NCBI RefSeq assembly: GCF_010550605.1
Contig: NZ_JAAGNI010000055.1
Location: 1 to 64,000 of the forward strand
DNA length: 64,000 nt
Source of the DNA: Streptomyces sp. SID9727
GTDB taxonomy: Bacteria > Actinomycetota > Actinomycetes > Streptomycetales > Streptomycetaceae
Direction: 5' to 3'
Shown here: positions 16,438-25,570 of the stretch, piece by piece
Numbering within the stretch: the first letter of the stretch is position 1
Layout of the letters: each line of letters starts with the position of its first letter
Position numbers and translations under genes: made by a program
The notes under the pieces: generated by a model
Seen by the model: the letters and a program-made list of their open reading frames with translations, nothing else
Told to the model about the DNA's origin: nothing
Databases searched by the model: none

Positions 16438-17234
<797 letters not shown>

Positions 17235-17238
<4 letters not shown>

Positions 17239-18008
17239 CCGCCCCCGCCCCGCTCACCGTCCAGGACGTCACCGTCCGCTTCGCCGGGCTCACCGCCCTC
17301 GACGCCATCTCGTTCACCGTCGAGCCGGGCAGCGTCCACGCGGTCATCGGCCCCAACGGAGCCGGCAAGTCGACCACCTTCAACGTGCTGTCCGGGGTGT
17401 ACCGGGCGGCCTCCGGAAGCGTCCGGCTCGGGGAGACCGAGCTGACCGGGCTCCCCCCGCACCGGATCGCCGCACTCGGGGTGGCCCGGACCTTCCAGAA
17501 CCTCGCGCTGCCCCCTTACGCCACCGTCGCCGACACCCTCATGCTCGGCCGGCACCGGCTCACGCGGGCCGGTTTCCTGGCTGCGGGGCTGCGGTTGCCG
17601 GCCGCCGCCCGGGAAGCCCGCGCGCATCGCGACCGGGTCCGTGAGATCGCCGAGTTCATCGGCCTGGAGGCGGTGTTGGACCGCCCGGCGAGCGCACTCC
17701 CGTACGGGCAGCAGAAGCTGGTCGAGCTGGGCCGCGCGCTGTGCATGGAGCCGCAGGTGCTCCTCCTCGACGAACCCGTCGCCGGCATGACCGCCGACGA
17801 ACGGCAGCGTACGGCGGCGGTCGTGGCCGGGGTCCGCGACGGCCTCGGCATCTCGATCGTGCTGGTCGAGCACGACATGGGGGTGGTGATGCGGCTCGCG
17901 GACGCCGTGACCGTACTCGACTTCGGACGCAGGATCGCCGGCGGCACCCCCGCCGAGGTCCAGAACGACCCGGCCGTCGTCCAGGCATATCTGGGAGCAC
18001 CGCAATGA
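17235..18008 (+). CDS. livG: Branched-chain amino acid ABC transporter ATP-binding protein (LivG type)
   Basis: 257 residues with Walker A GPNGAGKST, signature ALPYGQQKLVELGRALCMEP, Walker B VLLLDEPVAGM and the switch motif VLVEHDMGVVM, which together mark LivG. The internal VARTFQNL motif is also diagnostic. The start is GTG 17235, which overlaps the stop of livF (GTGA); an in-frame GTG at 17226 is less likely. It pairs with LivF on the cytoplasmic face of the permeases encoded next. Confidence 0.9.
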
Positions 18009-18895
18009 CCACCTTCATCGAACTCCTCCTCGGCGGCCTGTCCATCGGCTCGGTCTACGCCCTGATCGCGCTCGGCTTCGTCGTCATCTTCAAGGCCACC
18101 GAGGTCGTCAACTTCGCCCACGCGTCCCTGCTGCTCGCGGGCGGCTACGTCACCGCCGTCCTCCACGACGACATCGGCTTCTGGCCGGCCCTCGCGACGG
18201 GCGTCGCGGGCGCGGCCGTCGTCGGCGCCGCCGTCGAATTCCTGGTGATGCGCCGCTACCGGGGCAGCGACCACAGCGTCCTCGCCATCGTCACCATCGG
18301 CGTCGACATCCTCCTGACCACCGAACTCACCCGGCGCATGGGCACGGAGGTGCTCGCGCTCGGGGACCCCTGGGGGAACCGGGTCCTCACGATCGGCGGG
18401 ATCACGCTCGCCCAGACCCGCGTCGCCGCGTTCGTCGCCGCCGCCCTCCTCATCACCGTCTTCCTGCTCGCCTTCCGCTTCACCTCCTGGGGCGTCTCGA
18501 TGCGCGCCGCCGCCGAGAACCCGCGGACGGCCGCGCTGATGGGGATCAGGCTCGGCCGGGTCTCGCTCGCGGCCTGGGCGGTCGCCGGGGCGCTCGCCGC
18601 CGTCGCCGCGCTGTTCCTCACCGTCTTCCCCACGCCCGGACTGGAACGGGCGACCTCGCTCGCCGCGCTCAAGGCGTTCCCCGCCGCCATCCTCGGCGGC
18701 CTCGACTCCACGACGGGCGCCCTGGCCGGCGGCCTCATCGTCGGCGTCACCGAAGCGCTCGCCACCGGCTACCAGAGCGATCTGTCGTTCCTCGGCCGGG
18801 GCATCGGCGACCTGGCCCCCTACCTGGTGATGGTGATCGTCCTGCTCATACGCCCCGCCGGACTCCTCGGCACGAAGGAGCCGGCCCGTGTCTGA
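18005..18895 (+). CDS. livH: Branched-chain amino acid ABC transporter permease (LivH type)
   Basis: 296 residues with about eight membrane segments. It opens with the LivH hallmark LLLGGLSIGSVYALIALGFV and FKATEVVNFAHASLLLAGGY, and the cytoplasmic coupling loop MRAAAENPRTAALMGI is clear. The ATG overlaps the livG stop (ATGA). Longer in-frame starts lie inside livG and are not used. It forms the membrane pore with the next gene product. Confidence 0.9.
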   Translation: MTTFIELLLGGLSIGSVYALIALGFVVIFKATEVVNFAHASLLLAGGYVTAVLHDDIGFWPALATGVAGAAVVGAAVEFLVMRRYRGSDHSVLAIVTIGVDILLTTELTRRMGTEVLALGDPWGNRVLTIGGITLAQTRVAAFVAAALLITVFLLAFRFTSWGVSMRAAAENPRTAALMGIRLGRVSLAAWAVAGALAAVAALFLTVFPTPGLERATSLAALKAFPAAILGGLDSTTGALAGGLIVGVTEALATGYQSDLSFLGRGIGDLAPYLVMVIVLLIRPAGLLGTKEPARV

Positions 18896-19979
18896 GACCG
18901 CCACCCCGTTCCCGTACGCCGTCACCGCACGGCTGCGCCGTCCCCGTACCTGGCTGTGGGCGGCGGGCTCGGTGCTGCTGCTCGCCCTCCCCTTCTACCT
19001 GGACCGCTTCTGGCTCCAGGCCGGTCTGTTCGCGATGGCCGCCGCGATCGGCGCGATCGGGCTCAACCTGCTGACCGGGGCCACCGGGCAGCTGTCCATG
19101 GGCCACGCCTTCTTCCTCGCCGTGGGCGCGTACGGCTACTGCGTGCTGGCGGGGGAGAGCGGTACGGAGAACGGGCACACCCTGTCCGGACTCGGCCTGC
19201 CCAGCTGGCTCGCCGCCGTGCTGGCCGTCCTCCTCGCCGGGGCCGCCGGCGGGCTGTTCAGCCCGATCGCGGCACGGCTGCGGGGCGCCTACCTCGGCAT
19301 CGCGACCCTGGCGCTGATCTTCATCGGCCAGCACGTGCTGTTCAACGCCTCGTCCCTCACCGGCGGTTACAACGGCCGATCGGTGCCGCCGCTGTCGCTC
19401 TTCGGCCTCACCTTCGACGACAGCGAGGTGCTGGTGGCCGCGGTGCCGTTCCAGTCCTCCGAGAAGCTCTGGTACGCGGCCCTGCTCGCCCTGCTCCTCA
19501 GCGGACTGTTCGCGCGCGGGGTGCTGCGCGGGCGGCCGGGCCGGGCGCTGAACGCCATCCGCGACCACCGCATCGCGGCCGGCGTCATGGGCGTCCCGGT
19601 GGCCCGCTACCGGGCCGGGGTCTTCGTGCTCTCCTCGATGTACGCGGGGCTCGCCGGGGTGCTCCTGGCCCTGGTCTTCCAGCGGACGGTGCCCGAGTAC
19701 TTCGGCATGGTCCTGTCCCTCGAATACCTCGCCATGATCGTGATCGGCGGGCTCGGCACCGTGGCGGGGGCGGTCGTCGGCGCGGCCTTCGTCTCGCTGC
19801 TGCCCCAGCTCCTCACCCACTACAGCGATTCCCTGCCCCTGGTCGCGGCCCCCGGTGCGGGCGGCCTGACCCCGGGCGAGGCATCGCGCTACCTGTACGG
19901 CGCCGCGGTGGTCGCGGCTGTCCTGTTCCTGCCCGGCGGCCTGACACGCCCGATGAAGAACTCAGGGGAGAAGAAATGA
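18888..19979 (+). CDS. livM: Branched-chain amino acid ABC transporter permease (LivM type)
   Basis: 363 residues, about nine or ten membrane segments. LivM hallmarks include IGLNLLTGATGQLSMGHAFF near residue 55 and the coupling loop ALNAIRDHRIAAGVMGVPVA. The GTG start lies eight bases inside the end of livH. It ends with a short polar tail that overlaps the start of the solute-binding gene. Confidence 0.9.
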   Translation: MSETATPFPYAVTARLRRPRTWLWAAGSVLLLALPFYLDRFWLQAGLFAMAAAIGAIGLNLLTGATGQLSMGHAFFLAVGAYGYCVLAGESGTENGHTLSGLGLPSWLAAVLAVLLAGAAGGLFSPIAARLRGAYLGIATLALIFIGQHVLFNASSLTGGYNGRSVPPLSLFGLTFDDSEVLVAAVPFQSSEKLWYAALLALLLSGLFARGVLRGRPGRALNAIRDHRIAAGVMGVPVARYRAGVFVLSSMYAGLAGVLLALVFQRTVPEYFGMVLSLEYLAMIVIGGLGTVAGAVVGAAFVSLLPQLLTHYSDSLPLVAAPGAGGLTPGEASRYLYGAAVVAAVLFLPGGLTRPMKNSGEKK

Positions 19980-21226
19980 AACTGCGTGTGCTCGGGGCCG
20001 TGTGCGCGGCCCTCGCCCTCACCCTCACCGGGTGCAGCGAGAAGGCCAAGTCCTCCGACGGGGGAGAGGAGGCCAAGGGCGGGGTGAAGACCGGCGAGGG
20101 GGTCACCGACTCCACGATCGCGCTCGGCGCGCTCACCGACATGACCGGCGTCTACGCCTCGCTCGGCAAGAGCGTCACCCAGGCCCAGCAGCTCTGGGTG
20201 AAGCAGACCAACGCGGCCGGCGGCATCTGCGACCGCAAGATCGAGCTGACCGTGCGCGACCACGGCTACGACCCGCAGAAGGCCGTCGCCGGCTACACCG
20301 AACTGGAACCGAAGGTGCTGGGCTTCGTCCAGTTCATCGGCTCCCCGTTCGTCGCGGCGGTGGAGCAGCGCATCGACGGCCAGGACAAGGGCCTCGTCCT
20401 CCCGCAGGCGTGGTCCGCGAACCTGCTCGGCAGCAAGTACGTCCGCGTCATCGGCGCCACGTACGACGTCGAGACGGTCAACGCGATCGACTACCTGCTC
20501 GCGGAGAAGCGCATCGCGAAGGGGGACAAGATCGGCCACGTGTACTTCGAGGGCGACTACGGCGAGAACGCGCTGGCCGGCTCCACATACGCGGCGAAGC
20601 AGGCGGGTCTCACCGTCGTCGAGCAGAAGATCAAGCCGACCGACAACGACATGACCGCCCAGGTCGCCGCCCTGAAGCAGGCGGGCGTCAAGGCCGTGGT
20701 CGTCAGCGCCGGTCCCCGCCAGGCGGCCTCGCTCGTCGGGGTCGCCGCCGCCACCGGCCTCAAGGTGCCGGTCATCGGCAACAACTCCGCGTACGCACCG
20801 CAGCTGCTGAAGACGCAGGCCGGCCCGGCCCTGATGCGGGACTACTACGTCGCGGCGTCCACCCTGCCCATCGGCGACCCGGGCACCGGCCCGGCGAAGC
20901 TGGCGAAGGAGTACGCCGCCGCCTATCCCAAGGACGGTCTCGACAACGGCGTCATCGCCGGTTACACGGCCGCCGACCTGTACGGCGAGGCCCTGAAGAA
21001 GGCGTGCGCGGCGAAGGACCTCACCCGCGAAGGGATCGACAAGGCGCTGTTGACCATCACCGGATTCGGCACCGACTTCGGTGTCTCCCACGACTTCACC
21101 GACCCCGCGGCGCCCTCCACCAGGGAGAGCGTGATCATGAAGCCGGACGACAAGGTCCCCGGCGGCCTGAAGGTGGTCAGGCCGGCCGAGGCCGCGGCGG
21201 CCGCCAAGAGCTACACCTTCAAGTAG
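19976..21226 (+). CDS. livK: ABC transporter substrate-binding lipoprotein (LivK type)
   Basis: 416 residues. A lipoprotein signal peptide ends in LTLTGC (Cys about residue 20), followed by a Ser/Gly/Glu-rich linker, so the protein is anchored outside the membrane. The rest is a type-1 periplasmic-binding fold of the Peripla_BP_6 class (DSTIALGALTDMTGVYASLG at the first strand-loop). It delivers the solute to LivHM. GGGGAG precedes ATG 19976, which overlaps the livM stop. The binder is last in the operon. The ligand cannot be read from the sequence; relatives bind branched-chain amino acids, amides or aromatic acids. Confidence 0.88.
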   Translation: MKLRVLGAVCAALALTLTGCSEKAKSSDGGEEAKGGVKTGEGVTDSTIALGALTDMTGVYASLGKSVTQAQQLWVKQTNAAGGICDRKIELTVRDHGYDPQKAVAGYTELEPKVLGFVQFIGSPFVAAVEQRIDGQDKGLVLPQAWSANLLGSKYVRVIGATYDVETVNAIDYLLAEKRIAKGDKIGHVYFEGDYGENALAGSTYAAKQAGLTVVEQKIKPTDNDMTAQVAALKQAGVKAVVVSAGPRQAASLVGVAAATGLKVPVIGNNSAYAPQLLKTQAGPALMRDYYVAASTLPIGDPGTGPAKLAKEYAAAYPKDGLDNGVIAGYTAADLYGEALKKACAAKDLTREGIDKALLTITGFGTDFGVSHDFTDPAAPSTRESVIMKPDDKVPGGLKVVRPAEAAAAAKSYTFK

Positions 21227-21249
21227 CGCTCCCGGCAGGGGGAACGCCG

Positions 21250-21282
21250 GGCGGGCGGCACGCGATGTGCGTGCCGCCCGCC
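21250..21282. terminator. Bidirectional terminator after the ABC operon
   Basis: A 14-bp stem (21250-21263 with 21269-21282) and a five-base loop lie between the solute-binding gene and the convergent secreted enzyme. Confidence 0.82.
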
Positions 21283-21299
21283 GGTGTGCCTCCAGCCGG

Positions 21300-23669
21300 T
21301 CAGCTGGTGTATGCCTCCAGTTCCGAGAGCTGGGCGGCCGGCCAGCCGGTGTTGGCGGTGAACGTCAGCCGCAGATAGCGGGCCGACGTGCCCGGCAGGG
21401 TGACCGTCGCCTGGTTGCCGCTCGACGGGTTGAAGGTGTAACCCGCCGATCCCTTCAGGGAGCTGTACGTGCTGTTGTCCGTGCTGCCCGACACGCTCAG
21501 GGTCTGGGTGCGGGTGCCCCAGGCGGACGACGGCGGCAGCTTCAGGACGAGCCGCTTGACGGACTTGGCCGCCCCGAGGTCCACGGTGATGGTCTGCGGG
21601 AAGGCGTGGTTGGTGCTCTCCCAGTACGTGTTCGCGTTGCCGTCGACCGCGTGGGACGCGCCGTACACGTCGGCGTGGCCTGACTCGGTGACCGGGCGGC
21701 CCTGGGCGAGGTTGCCGGTCTCCTCGGGCGGGTCGGTCGGGTCGGTCGGCGGGTCCGTGGGGTCGGTCGGCGGGTCGGTGGGACCGGTGCCGCCGCCCGG
21801 GACCCCGCCGTTGGTCCACACCGGGTCGGGCCAGACGCCGGTGCAGGCCGGAGGGTCGGCGTACCAGCCGGAGTTCCCGGCGCCCCGGGTGATCCGGAAG
21901 CCGCTGCCGACGCAGTTGTGGATCGGGTTCGACTGCGCGATGTGCGTCGCCGTGACGTTGTCGAAGGTGGCCGTGCCGGGGGCCTGGATCTGGAGCGCGT
22001 AGGTGCCGGCGCCGTCGATCCTGATGTTCTTGAAGTGCAGCCCGTTGGAGGCGCCCTCGATGAGGTGGATCGCGGCGTAGGAGCTGTCCAGGACCTCGCT
22101 GTCGGTGATGTTGATGTTGCCGTTGATCGGTTCGTTGAGCCCGCTGAACCAGATCGCGCCGACCCCGAAGTTCCAGTTGTAGTCGCTGTTCCCGGTCCGG
22201 ATCAGGGTGTTGCGGGCGGCCGTGGTGGTACCGGAGACCGCGGTGCCCTGACCGGAGTTGACACCGGGGTAGCGGTTGGCGATGTGCAGGCCGCCGCCGT
22301 TGGTGAGGGTGTCCGCCATGACGTTGTCGGACAGGGTGATGTCCTTGCCGCCGTAGGTGACGATGTTGTTGGCGAGGATCGGCAGGATCACCGTGTTGAA
22401 CGTGAACTTGTTGTTCACGTTCGGGACGTTCTCCGCCCACATGGCGAGCCCGTCGTCACCGGTGTTGCGGACGAAGGTGTTGGTGACCGTCGAGTTGGTG
22501 ACGCCGTAGTGGAAGTTCACCCCGTCGGCGGTCTGGTCCAGGATGCGGCTGTTCTTGATGGTGAAGTCGTCCATCGGGCCGTCCATCCAGGCACCGCACT
22601 TGGTGTGCTGCATCCAGACGTTGTCGACCGTCGAGTGGGACATCGCCCCGCCGATGGCGTTCACCTGGTCGTTGTCGACGCGCTCGCGGATGTCGCCGAT
22701 GATGGCGAAGTCCCTGAGGGTGACGTTGCTGCTGCCGCCGTCCCCGGCGTACTTGCCGTAGACGCCGACGGCCTTGCTCCGGTTGGACGGGTCGCGCCCG
22801 GTCAGCACGGAGTACCAGGGCCCGGCGCCGCGCAGGGTCACCTTGTCAACGATGATGTGGTCGCGGACCTGGAACGTGCCCTGCGGGATGTACACCTCCT
22901 TGCCCTGCGTCCGGCCCGCGTCCACCGCCGCCTGGATCCTGGCGGTGGAGTCCGTGGCGCCGGTCGGGTCGGCCCCGAAGTCGGAGACGACGTCCAGCGC
23001 GCCGGAGGGCTTGGCGACGGGCGCGCCCACCTGCTCGAAGTCCGCCAGGTCGATGGTGAACGACGGTGAGGCGGCGGTGGACGACACCTGGAGCCGGACC
23101 TTCGTGCCGGCCGGCAGCGTCGACCCGAACATGGTCCGGGTCTCGTCGTAGAAGTGGTGCGGGTTGGTGTCGCCGGGGTTGTTGTTGAACGGATACCCCC
23201 CGTAGTACCAGCCGTACGTGGAGGTCACCGGCACCGCCTTGGGCGCGGCCCCGTTCACGCGTACGTCGATGGAGGCGTTCCGGCCCGTCCCGGCGGCGTT
23301 GTCCGGCAGCGAGTACCGGAAGGACATCGCGTTGGCGGGGGCGGTGAGCGTGAACTCCACGTACTCACCGACCGCGTCCAGGGTCACCGCCTGCCGGCCC
23401 GACGCCTCGGAGGGCAGCGTGCCGTAGCGGCGGTTCGGGCCGATCAGGGTGCCGTTGGTGGCCGCGTACTCGGCCTCCTGTTCCTTGAACGGGACGGTCG
23501 CGCCACGGCCGGGGACGGCGAGCGGCGAGGGGGCCGGGACACCGGCCGCCTGGGCGGCCGGTGCGCCGGTCAGCACCACGGCGGCTGCGGTGCCGAACGC
23601 GGCGAGTGCCAGCGAGAGGGAGGCGGATACGGACCGCTTGAGCAGCGGTCGTCGGGGTGGGGAAGTCAC
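21300..23669 (-). CDS. Secreted beta-helix glycoside hydrolase, probably GH87 alpha-1,3-glucanase/mycodextranase type
   Basis: 789 residues. A Sec signal peptide (LKRSVSASLSLALAAFGTAA... ending near AAQAAG) leads to a CBM6/35-like domain (FKEQEAEYAATNG, residues ~50-220). A right-handed beta-helix follows (VSDFGADPTGATDSTARIQA, then many repeated turns), with acidic clusters QTADGVNFHYG and RNTGDDGLAMW that look like the catalytic Asp motifs of GH87. Next come a Thr/Asp/Pro linker and an F5/8 type C (CBM32) domain from GNLAQGRPVTESG on. The GTG start at 23669 follows AAGGA and directly precedes the signal peptide; longer readings lack support. It should attack alpha-glucan outside the cell. 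GH28-like polygalacturonase relatives are the main alternative. Confidence 0.78.
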   Translation of the reverse strand: MTSPPRRPLLKRSVSASLSLALAAFGTAAAVVLTGAPAAQAAGVPAPSPLAVPGRGATVPFKEQEAEYAATNGTLIGPNRRYGTLPSEASGRQAVTLDAVGEYVEFTLTAPANAMSFRYSLPDNAAGTGRNASIDVRVNGAAPKAVPVTSTYGWYYGGYPFNNNPGDTNPHHFYDETRTMFGSTLPAGTKVRLQVSSTAASPSFTIDLADFEQVGAPVAKPSGALDVVSDFGADPTGATDSTARIQAAVDAGRTQGKEVYIPQGTFQVRDHIIVDKVTLRGAGPWYSVLTGRDPSNRSKAVGVYGKYAGDGGSSNVTLRDFAIIGDIRERVDNDQVNAIGGAMSHSTVDNVWMQHTKCGAWMDGPMDDFTIKNSRILDQTADGVNFHYGVTNSTVTNTFVRNTGDDGLAMWAENVPNVNNKFTFNTVILPILANNIVTYGGKDITLSDNVMADTLTNGGGLHIANRYPGVNSGQGTAVSGTTTAARNTLIRTGNSDYNWNFGVGAIWFSGLNEPINGNINITDSEVLDSSYAAIHLIEGASNGLHFKNIRIDGAGTYALQIQAPGTATFDNVTATHIAQSNPIHNCVGSGFRITRGAGNSGWYADPPACTGVWPDPVWTNGGVPGGGTGPTDPPTDPTDPPTDPTDPPEETGNLAQGRPVTESGHADVYGASHAVDGNANTYWESTNHAFPQTITVDLGAAKSVKRLVLKLPPSSAWGTRTQTLSVSGSTDNSTYSSLKGSAGYTFNPSSGNQATVTLPGTSARYLRLTFTANTGWPAAQLSELEAYTS
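21724..21789 (-). repeat. Tandem repeat encoding a Pro/Thr/Asp linker
   Basis: Short GGGTCGGTCGG-type units are repeated in tandem and encode PPTDPTDPPTDP in the linker between the beta-helix and CBM32 domain. Copy number is likely to vary between strains. Confidence 0.7.
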
Positions 23670-23715
23670 GTCGAAGTCGTCCTTGCGGCTCGTGGGGGCT
23701 CTTCGGACGCCCCAC

Positions 23716-23775
23716 AGGCTAGAAGCACCGTCGCAAGGAAGTCCACGGTGCTGCGCAAGAAATCGTCGTGCAAGC
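23716..23775 (-). promoter_or_regulatory. Promoter of the secreted glucanase with CTTGC direct repeats
   Basis: On the minus strand a -10 box TAGCCT (23721-23716) is preceded by three CTTGC units (complement of 23733-23737, 23755-23759, 23770-23774), spaced 22 and 15 bases. The inverted repeat AGCACCGT-N13-ACGGTGCT (23724-23731, 23745-23752) overlaps the -35 region. CTTGCAG direct repeats are the known sites of MalR in Streptomyces, so control by a glucan-responsive LacI-type repressor is plausible. Confidence 0.5.
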
Positions 23776-23843
23776 TCAAATAGTCGACGCGCGCATGGGA
23801 AGAATGTGCGCTGTGCGGGGGTTGAGGGGGGCGCCGGAGCACG

Positions 23844-23884
23844 CACGAGGGCCCGGATGCCTTGCCGGCATCCGGGCCCTCGTG
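23844..23884 (-). terminator. Strong terminator after pssA
   Basis: Perfect 18-bp inverted repeat (23844-23861 with 23867-23884), five-base loop, 16 bases beyond the pssA stop. Confidence 0.9.
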
Positions 23885-23900
23885 TCGTTCGTACAGTCCG

Positions 23901-24755
23901 CTACGGCAACTGCGCCGCACGCGCCTCGCGTCGGTTGCCGCGGAAGGTGTTCACCCGGCGGGCGGTCGCGAAGAGCGGGATGACCGCACCCAGGACCACC
24001 TGGAGCGCGCAGCCGGTCTGGAGGAGCAGCTGACCGCCGGGGGCGTCCAGCGCCCAGGCCGCCAGCAGCCCCATCGCCGAGACGATCCAGCCGAGCATCG
24101 CCACCGCGAGGACGCCCCGCGGCTTCGGGTACTCGACCCGGCTGACCATCAGCCACGCCACCCCGATGATGGCGAGGAGCGTCGGCACGAAGGGCAGCTC
24201 CAGGAGCACGATCGAGATGACCGTGAGCGCTCCGAACGGGCTCGGCATGCCCTGGAACATGCCGTCCTTCATCGTCACGCACGAGAACCGCGCGAGTCTG
24301 AGCACCACCGCGAGCAGCACCACGATCGCCGCGAGCGCCGAGACCCGCTGGTGTGCGTCGTCCGCGACCATGCCGTACACGAGGACGAAGTACGCCGGGG
24401 CGAGCCCGAAGCTGATGAGGTCCGAGAGGTTGTCCAGCTCGGCGCCCATCGGCGAGGAACGCAGCTTGCGGGCCACGAGCCCGTCGAACAGGTCGAAGAT
24501 CGCCGCCATGAGCATGAGGATCACGGCGGTGGCGGCGGAGTGCCGCGCCATGCCGCTCTCGTCGCTGCCCGTGAGGTGCGGGATCAGGATGCCCGTGGTG
24601 GTGAAGTACACCGCCATGAACCCGCACGTGGCGTTACCGAGGGTGAGGGTGTCCGCTATCGACAGCCGCAGCGAGAGCGGCATGTCGTCGGCGTCGTCCT
24701 CCGCCTCGGCCTCCGGGACCCAGCCGGCCTGGGTGTCGGGATCAATCACGGTCAA
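23901..24755 (-). CDS. pssA: CDP-diacylglycerol--serine O-phosphatidyltransferase
   Basis: 284 residues, an integral membrane protein. The CDP-alcohol phosphotransferase signature DLFDGLVARKL...GAELDNLSD (about residues 88-112) is complete with its conserved Asp residues. It makes phosphatidylserine from CDP-diacylglycerol and serine. The neighbouring gene decarboxylates the product to phosphatidylethanolamine; its stop overlaps this start by 14 bases. The acidic N terminus (EAEAEDDADD) is cytoplasmic. A strong terminator follows. Confidence 0.93.
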   Translation of the reverse strand: MTVIDPDTQAGWVPEAEAEDDADDMPLSLRLSIADTLTLGNATCGFMAVYFTTTGILIPHLTGSDESGMARHSAATAVILMLMAAIFDLFDGLVARKLRSSPMGAELDNLSDLISFGLAPAYFVLVYGMVADDAHQRVSALAAIVVLLAVVLRLARFSCVTMKDGMFQGMPSPFGALTVISIVLLELPFVPTLLAIIGVAWLMVSRVEYPKPRGVLAVAMLGWIVSAMGLLAAWALDAPGGQLLLQTGCALQVVLGAVIPLFATARRVNTFRGNRREARAAQLP

Positions 24756-25389
24756 TGCGAGTCACCCCCGCGGTGGTGGCCTGGCCGACCTCGACCGCGA
24801 CGTCCACACCTTCCGGGAGGTAGATGTCGACGCGGGAGCCGAAGCGGATCAGCCCGATGCGCTCACCCTGCTCCACCTTCGTGCCCTGCGGGATGTAGGG
24901 CACGATGCGCCGGGCCACCGCGCCGGCGATCTGCACCATCTCGATGTCACCCAGCTCGGTGTCGAAGTGCCAGACAACGCGCTCGTTGTTCTCGCTCTCC
25001 TTGTTGAACGCCGGGACGAAGCCACCGGGCACGTGCTCCACCGACGTCACCGTGCCGGCCAGCGGGGCGCGGTTCACATGGACGTTCAGCGGGCTCATGA
25101 AGATCGCGACGCGGGTGCGCCCGTCCTTCCACGGCATGATGCTCTGCACCACGCCGTCGGCCGGTGAGATGACGCGCCCCCGGGTGATCTCGCGCTCGGG
25201 GTCCCGGAAGAACCAGAGCATGCCCGCCGCGAGCGCGGTGGTGGGCACGGCCACGGCCGCCCAGCGCCCGGACCGGCGGGCGCGGGTCAGGCTGAGGGCG
25301 GCGGTGGCGACGGTCGGCAGGAGCCACGGCGAAGCTCCGCGTGCGATGCGGACCCGGCCGCGGGAGGCAGAGGTATGGCTGTCGGGCAT
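24742..25389 (-). CDS. psd: Phosphatidylserine decarboxylase
   Basis: 215 residues, the short archaeal-type form. The proenzyme cuts itself to make a pyruvoyl group, at the Gly-Ser in RFGSRVDIYLP near the C terminus. A hydrophobic segment (AAVAVPTTALAAGMLWFF) anchors it, and FRDPEREI and SPADGVVQSI are family motifs. I chose ATG 25389, where GAAGG lies upstream; a start 12 codons earlier is less likely. It works with PssA, which it overlaps, to make phosphatidylethanolamine. Confidence 0.92.
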   Translation of the reverse strand: MPDSHTSASRGRVRIARGASPWLLPTVATAALSLTRARRSGRWAAVAVPTTALAAGMLWFFRDPEREITRGRVISPADGVVQSIMPWKDGRTRVAIFMSPLNVHVNRAPLAGTVTSVEHVPGGFVPAFNKESENNERVVWHFDTELGDIEMVQIAGAVARRIVPYIPQGTKVEQGERIGLIRFGSRVDIYLPEGVDVAVEVGQATTAGVTRIDRD

Positions 25390-25540
25390 GGATGACCTTC
25401 GTAGCGGATTGAGCCGCGCTGGCAACGGGGGACGGCGGCTTTTCCGGCGATGTTATCGGTTGCTGGCCGCAACTGGGCAAGCCAGCAGCCGAGTCGGACG
25501 TCTGGAAGGCACCGGTTGAGGATGACAGGGTGTGATCTTC

Positions 25541-25562
25541 TTCGCGGCCAAATCACCGCGAA
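25541..25562 (-). terminator. Weak hairpin after the ethylmalonyl-CoA operon
   Basis: TTCGCGG-N8-CCGCGAA forms a 7-bp stem, nine bases after the last gene of the operon. It may end transcription before psd, but it is short. Confidence 0.45.
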
Positions 25563-25570
25563 AGGGACGA

